Positions 58,892 through 64,000 of a stretch of 64,000 nt of DNA are shown here, in pieces. A program made the translations under genes and the position numbers. The DNA is from Limnephilus marmoratus (lineage: Eukaryota; Arthropoda; Insecta; Trichoptera; Limnephilidae): assembly GCA_917880885.1 (NCBI GenBank), contig OU862913.1, positions 28,157,286-28,221,285 on the forward strand, given 5' to 3'. Below the pieces are notes generated by a model that was not told where the DNA came from, searched no databases, and saw only the letters and a program-made list of their open reading frames with translations. Positions within the stretch are counted from its first letter, which is position 1; the number at the start of each line of letters is the position of its first letter.

Positions 58892-59043
58892 GTGAGCATT
58901 TTTCTTAATAATTTTAAACATAGTAACAATGTTAGCAAAAACGACGCAAAAGAACAGTAAAAATAATAATGGTCAATTGTGAGACAGGAATTTTTACCCT
59001 GGACCGAGTTTTATCCAAAAATTTACTTTAACATCTAAGCTAT
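58892..59043. other. Intron after the last exon seen
   Basis: AT-rich, nothing recognised. Confidence 0.4.
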
Positions 59044-59750
59044 TGTTATGAGTCGCCCATAAATTCTCCGAACAGACTACGATATTCGGCTAGCGGAAAC
59101 AGTTCACGCATTCCTTGCGTGATCCCAATCACGCGATGTTAAACGGACGAATAGCGAGACGTTATTCAACAAATTACTTTATATGGTCATAAAATGTTCC
59201 TTCTCCCCACTCCCTCGACAGTAGCAAGGAATCGGCAAGAGGAACGAGGCAGCAGTCATGCTCGCAACACGGTCCAGAGAGGTTCTTGAGAACATAACGG
59301 CGGCCCGCGCGCGCTCCCTTTGCGCGAGTAATCAAGTCCCGGTTTACGCCTCGAGCACATTGTGACCTTACCCTTGCCGGTCTGGGAGCCTGCCGCTCCA
59401 GAGCCGCCCCTGGCTGCCGCCCACTGCCGCCCATTGTGACCTTACTCCTGCCGGTCCGGGAGCATGCCGCTCCAGATCCGCCCTACATGCTGGGAAGCAG
59501 CCCACTGCTGCCCACGGCCCGCTGCTCCTGCCCACTGCCCCGTTACTCCTGCTGGTCTGAGAGCAGGCCGCTCCAGACCCGCCCACCACGCAGGAAAGCT
59601 GGAGCTTCTTAATTACGTCTAATCTCTCTCGAGCCTAAGAATCAGTAGTCATTTTACTAGTTGCCACGCTCTCCTCTTGGATACCTGACCTGTTATTGTT
59701 ATTCCCATGCATATTACGAATAAACTGGATTGTAACTAAGCCCTGTTTCA
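59044..59750 (+). repeat. Possible solo LTR
   Basis: Begins TGTTATGAG and ends CCCTGTTTCA, with a TATA-like TTTATATGG near 59178 and AATAAA at 59719. The middle holds three GC-rich imperfect repeats of about 90 bp (TGTGACCTTACxCxTGCCGG, GCCGCTCCAGAxCCGCC). No flanking duplication was found and no internal region is attached, so this is tentative. Confidence 0.4.
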
Positions 59751-59967
59751 TTGAAGTAGATAGTCGAAGAGAGCGGCCGTTTCCCCCCCCCCCCCTAAGA
59801 TGTGCGTCTCAGCCCGGCATATGATCCCCGGGGGGTCTGCTTGACACTTGCTCCCCCCGACTAGTGGCTTACCCCCCCCCCCCCGGGGGTAACCGCATAG
59901 CACTATCTCCCCCATCTTTAGACCTGCCATAATTCTCCAATATATTTTATAAAAACATACAAAATTT

Positions 59968-60098
59968 GGGCGGCGGGTACGGGTACCGCCGCCCTAGGAA
60001 ACATTTATTGGATAAACAACACCCCTGCCGTAAGTCACTTAAAGTGGTTTGCTATGTTTCGTGATTTAGCAGGAGTGCCCGGGTTCATGGGGTGAGAT
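59968..60098 (+). repeat. SINE-A copy 6, 3' truncated
   Basis: Head GGTACGGGTACCGCCGCCC, CATTTATTGGATAAACAAC, and GGGTTCATGGGGTGAG; it stops where the 60100-60170 segment starts. A 14-bp perfect inverted repeat (GATGCAGTACAAAT and its inverse) follows at 60107-60171. Confidence 0.7.
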
Positions 60099-60554
60099 TG
60101 TTATGATGCAGTACAAATCCGTATTACTTTAAATATAATTATTAACATCTTTATTATTTGTACTGCATCCAAACAACTCTACCCGTCGAAATCGTAACTA
60201 GGTAGGAACTTGTTATTAATTATTAGAGTGCCAGCTCTGACTTTATCGACGGCCTGGGGCGACCTCTGGGAACAGTGCCGCGAATACGTCACTTCTTGCG
60301 TAGGTAGATTCGGAGAGTTGGGCCCGATTCTAACTACGCGACAGTCAATGGAGTTTTTGTGAGAACTTAATATTTGAACGGGAAAATAATTCCTTTTAAC
60401 TTGAGATAATGCCGGGCGGTGAAAGTATTAATGTGTACGCATTGTGTGATCGAGAGTTTGAATCCCTGTGGTGGGATTAGTCGAGTTTCCTGCTACGTAA
60501 AAACTTGTATGGCGGGCGGCGTGCCAGAAACCTGGATAAGTTTCAATCCATAAG
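60099..60554. other. Unclassified, with a possible tRNA-like remnant
   Basis: GCCGGGCGGTGAAAG...GAGTTTGAATCCC near 60412-60465 has B-box-like content but no clear cloverleaf. Otherwise nothing. Confidence 0.3.
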
Positions 60555-60557
60555 TAA

Positions 60558-61317
60558 AGGCGGCGGTTCGCGCCGCGACCGCGACCGAAGACCGAGGCCA
60601 GAGACGGAGGCAGGCGACCGCGACAAGTGTCTCGGTCTCTTCGACACTACTGTGGGTGAAGACCAAAGACCGCGACAGGCTTCGCCTTCAGAGTTCAGTA
60701 TAGCGCAGTCTGTCGATGAAATCAGTTGTGTTGTACTGATAATTTACACTAATGGAAACCCAAGTAGAGTTACTAATGGAGGAAGAAGAAGACGATGATT
60801 TTTACTTATTTTAGGCGATTTTTCGTTCACCTATCACCTATTGTTTGACAATAATATGTTCAGGACTTATTTTAGGCTGAATAAAACACAGTTACAAAAA
60901 GACAATGTTTACAAAAGGAAGAATATCATTGAAAATAAATTTAATTTAATTTAATTTTAAAATTAATAATTTATTAATTTTTTAAATTTGTTAATTTAAT
61001 TAATTATTTTTTTTCGGAATCTAATTGTGCATTGTATATGCTGTCTGATCAGTTCAATCAGTTTCTTACAGTATTAGTCAGAAAAACCGTAATTTTTTTA
61101 TAACAAACACACATACTTTTCAAGCGCGACGCGAGACACTACTTGTCCGGGGCAGCGACCGTCTTGCTGTCTCCCGTCTCCCGTCTCTGTCTCCTGCCTC
61201 GGTCGCGCGCACGAACTGGCCCCCATACAAAGCTATAGGACAAGTACTCGATGCGGTCGCCTGTTTGCGTCACTGGTCTGTGTCGCGTGCCGCGGTCGCT
61301 CGCGCGAACCGTCGCCT
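60558..61317 (+). mobile_element. Harbinger-type MITE, 760 bp
   Basis: Ends AGGCGGCGGTTCGCG and CGCGAACCGTCGCCT are inverted and flanked by TAA on both sides (60555-60557, 61318-61320), the 3-bp TWA target of PIF/Harbinger elements. GC-rich CGACCGCGAC-type repeats fill both ends. A short frame METQVELLMEEEEDDD starts near 60752, like the acidic start of a transposase, then stops. Confidence 0.78.
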
Positions 61318-61320
61318 TAA

Positions 61321-61776
61321 TACGTGCGATCACACTTGGGACAGAGCCCTGTTTTGACGGATGACCGATGTTCCGTTAGCCCGTGATGCTATTTGCCATT
61401 CTTTGTGATGGAGAAGTAAATTTACGCTGACCTTGACTCCCGTCTGGACCGAGGGCGGCCTACCTACATGCTAATTCCTCTAAGCGAAAGGCACCCTGAT
61501 GATTTTCCTCTGCGGCGGGATGACTTGCTAATTTGATCGCGGCGTAAGGCCGCTTGATGTTTCCCCTTTTGGCGGCGGAACTGTACCCAGATCTCGGCTT
61601 CAGGGAGGGCTATCCAGACCCTGCATGGGAAAATGCTGCCTGTGCCTGGCAGTCACTTGATGGACAGTAAATTAGTTAGCTAGCGATAGTTTTCACAATA
61701 AAAGAGGTCGGTTCATGGGGGTAAGTGAAATGACATATTTAAAACCCTGATTGCTACTTGTCTTTATAATTATATG
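61321..61776. other. Unclassified GC-moderate DNA
   Basis: 61440-61680 has a compositional shift and short frames, possibly a LINE 3' UTR (ACAATAAAAGAGG near 61694). No protein recognised. Confidence 0.3.
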
Positions 61777-62258
61777 TGTCACGGCCGATACCGAGACCCG
61801 AAAAGATGACTGTAAATCCCTTTTTTTTTGTTTTGAGTAAATACCAAATAATTGTGTTTTGAAATTCAATCGTAAGGAAATAGGAATTGAGAGGAAATCT
61901 CTTACCTTTTGACGGCGTACTACGGCGATGCAGGATCGATCCTGGCTTTCAGCACTGACACAACACCAGGCTTCTACGAACGACAGTTTTTTATGATAAA
62001 AAGACGAAATCTTGCGATATTTGCAATATTATCCACGAGAGAGCTGTGACCCATGTCACGAACAAAATTCAACTGCCCAAGTAGGTAGGGTAAACTTGGG
62101 CGATAATATTGTTCCATTATTTCCTCATGTAGGTAGGTTCATCTTCTTCTCCTGGTAGAGACTTTTGAGGAAAGGAGGAAGAGAAAGGAATGCATGATTA
62201 CTGAAGGACTTGAGGAAAATGGATTTAGTTTTCTAAAAGACTGTTTCAGAACCAAACA
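61777..62258 (-). repeat. Probable 3' LTR of the BEL/Pao element
   Basis: On the minus strand it begins TGTTTGGTTCTG right after GGTCGGCGGAA (polypurine-like, typical of BEL) and ends CGGCCGTGACA. TG...CA ends and about 482 bp fit a BEL LTR. The partner LTR is outside the window. Confidence 0.55.
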
Positions 62259-62389
62259 TTCCGCCGACCTTGAGGAAATATGATATTTTCTCAACAACTA
62301 TATGCGAAAGAAAAGCAATGCAAAACGAAAGAAAAATAACTAATTAACCTAAGTATTGAACAAGACAAAAATAAAATAAAATTAAAATT

Positions 62390-64000
62390 AATTAATCGAT
62401 GGGTAGCTTATACAATTTGACTACGGGCCGCTTAAAAAATGCCCTGAGGGGGCTCGTAAAGTAGCAACACGAACCATTTCATCGGCACCGGGAAATAATT
62501 CCACCACCCTTCCGATAAGCCATCGCACTGATTATTTTTAAAGCAAGAAATGCATTTACTCAATCGATGTCGAATTACGTTCCCTGCCAAAATTATCCAA
62601 TATTTTAATGATATTATGGATTGGAGGGCATAAGGACCTGGATGAAGGTACATGCTATGGTAATAATCAATTATTAACGTTGTCAAATGACATTGCTTCG
62701 GTAAAATAATAGGATGTCGAGCATTTTCTGAAATCGGTGCAAGGCGAATTCGACTACCGACTCTCAAAACACCATTTTCATCAATAAATGGGGCGAGTTT
62801 TTGAAGCTGTGTTGAGCAAATGCGATGGGAAGAGATATTGTTCATATCTTGTTGAAAATAAATTGCTTGAACAAGTTTAATGCAACATTGCAAGGCTAAA
62901 TTATTTTCTTTTAACGAAAGTGGGGATAACCCATTGAAATTGATAATCGATTTCGAACGTAATCTATTGATAAACCGACGGCACCAACATATAACACGAA
63001 GTAATTTCGATAATGATGAAAACTTCAATAAAAATTCTTCGTCACACGTTGACATATTTGTAGATAGAGTAATTAAATTTTTTGACTTATACTCTGGTAA
63101 CTGGTCCACAGAGATATTTGGAGGCCTAACAAATAACCATTCCTCCAACGGTGTTGATATAAAGTTAGGTCCTTTCCACCATAACGACGCGTCAGCGATT
63201 TCACTGGGAAAAGCTCCTCGTGAACCCAAGTCTGCAGGATTTTCTTGCGATGAAATGTGATACCAATGTTCATAAGGTATATTTTGTATTATTGTTTCAA
63301 CACGATTTGCTACAAAAGTTTGCAATAGAAAAGAAGGTGTCTTCAGCCATGCCAATACAATAGTTGAATCGGTGAACGCGACAGTCTTTTCTATTTGAAG
63401 TCTGTCTTTATATACTTCTTGACAATAAGTCAACAAATTTGCTAATAAAACTGCTCCTAACAATTCCAGTCGCGGGATCGATGTTATCTTTATGGGGGCA
63501 ACACGAGATTTTGCTAATAAAATGTGGCTGGATATTTCTGTGTTATTAATCACTACCAGATAAACAATTCCACAGTATCCTCTTTCAGAGGCGTCCGCAA
63601 ACCCAACAAGTATGCATCGACTGGTGGGAGAAGTTGCGACATATCGATCAATTTTTAAATTGGCGAGTGATGGAAGCTCTTTTATATATTTCTTCCATTT
63701 CAAATTCATGTCCGAAGGGATTTCTTCGTCCCAACCAATTTGAATTTTCCATAAATTTTGCATATAGCATTTAGCAATAAAAACGACAGGATTAATAAAA
63801 CCTAATGGATCATATAGACGTGCAATTGTCGATAAAATTATGCGTTTGGTACAGTGGTCACTAAAAACATTATGAATTTTATATGTAAATTGATCAAGCG
63901 ACGGTATCCATTGAATACCTAAAATATTAAGGTTCTTCCTGTCAGTATCCGACTCAAAACTTAAGGGTACTTCCCGGTAGCTGACAGGAATGTCTTCCAA
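62390..64000 (-). pseudogene. pol: BEL/Pao pol: RNase H region and deleted integrase; runs off the right edge
   Basis: The minus frame enters from the edge and reads LGIQWIPSLDQFTYKIHN, IARLYDPLGFINPVVF, ILVGFADASERGYCGIVYLV (RNase H Asp), SRVAPIKITSIPRLELLGAV, FTDSTIVLAWL and SSQENPADLGSRG, all standard for BEL/Pao. The integrase zinc part follows (YYHSMYLHPGP...CISCFKN). The catalytic core of integrase is missing: after CDG the sequence shifts frame and goes straight to the C-terminal GRVVELFPGADEMVRVATLR and VVKLYKLP. So the copy has an internal deletion of about 250 codons (estimate from family layout). Confidence 0.87.

Larger units (their letters stand above)
54880..57564 (+). pseudogene. 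Possible spliced ORF end of the 54164-58186 transposon
   Basis: SDVTVTESENDNISGDVS ends at a GTAAGT donor (54938). CATTATAG at 57501 precedes DSSTCLSSDEEDSEDDEI and a stop. Phases fit. The product would be a short acidic end. The intervening intron holds the TA-flanked element 55106-57472. No catalytic domain was recognised, so identity is open. Confidence 0.4.
54164..58186. mobile_element. DNA transposon with about 260-bp TIRs inserted in a SINE
   Basis: 54164-54434 and 57930-58186 are inverted copies starting GAGAGGTCACGGGATTTTTC. TAGAC flanks both ends (TAGACC left, TAGACT right), a 5-6 bp target duplication. About 140-bp tandem units repeat inside the left TIR zone (54258, 54398, 54538). 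Two exon-like pieces are present (54880-54937 and 57509-57564). The superfamily is not recognised. Confidence 0.75.
53962..58372 (-). repeat. SINE-B copy 3, split by a DNA transposon
   Basis: The tail part is at 53962-54163 and the tRNA-like head part at 58187-58372 (CCTCCGTAGTCCAGTGGGTA...GGGTTCGAAC). The two halves join across the element 54164-58186. Confidence 0.82.

Noticed and set aside
59174..59589. GC-rich ORFs
   Set aside because: Within the imperfect GC-rich repeats of the possible solo LTR; no domain.

Overview
This window looks like one large, repeat-filled gene neighbourhood from an insect, most likely a moth or butterfly. That is inference. It rests on the intron/exon structure, an AT-rich background, Helitron, BEL/Pao, Penelope-like, RTE/Jockey-like and tRNA-SINE repeats, and a clip-domain serine protease typical of arthropods. 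No rRNA genes, CRISPR arrays or bacterial-type operons are seen.

The only host gene I can support is a plus-strand serine protease gene whose recognisable exons are spread over about 52.8 kb (6127-58891). Ten exons join with matching splice phases. They encode a trypsin-fold protease domain with His, Asp and Ser in place (exons at 6127, 12825, 15567, 15858, 30968), then a clip-type cysteine module (41490, 45062), a short linker (50009), and the start of a second protease domain (51400, 58736). In the second domain the catalytic His is Tyr and the catalytic Asp is Asn, so it is a predicted pseudoprotease. The 5' exons and the end of the second domain are not seen. A decayed copy of the first exon lies at about 4041-4172.

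Nearly everything else is mobile DNA in the introns. 1-6.1 kb: LINE and SINE relics. 6.3-12.8 kb: a chimera of a Penelope-like element and a LINE inside 0.4-kb inverted arms, and an RTE-like LINE. 13-16.5 kb: minisatellite, LINE and SINE tails. 16.5-20.1 kb: three LINE fragments. 20.27-28.63 kb: a Ty3/gypsy element on the minus strand holding a TIR element (25045-25872) and a palindromic Penelope-like element (about 25.9-28.24 kb). 29.5-35.6 kb: tandem elements, a 426-bp MITE, a Helitron and a fold-back element. 35.93-40.81 kb: a hAT element holding a smaller hAT and a very young gag-only LTR element. 41.7-43.7 kb: a TTAA-flanked DNA transposon. 45-47.9 kb: a tRNA-like sequence inside an inverted repeat, SINEs and a hAT MITE. 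48-49.9 kb: a 63-bp minisatellite split by a LINE. 50-54 kb: SINEs and two more minisatellites. 54.16-58.19 kb: a DNA transposon, nested with others, that splits a SINE. 58.4-64 kb: a hAT MITE, a possible solo LTR, a Harbinger-like MITE and a BEL/Pao element running off the right edge.

The most notable signals are: (a) the protease-clip-pseudoprotease layout; (b) hammerhead-ribozyme cores in three Penelope-like families, two of them as head-to-head palindromes cut at nearly the same codon of the GIY-YIG domain; (c) a SINE family sharing a 3' hairpin tail with a LINE; (d) several insertions with exact target duplications that give a clear nesting order. All calls come from reading the sequence; no database search was run.
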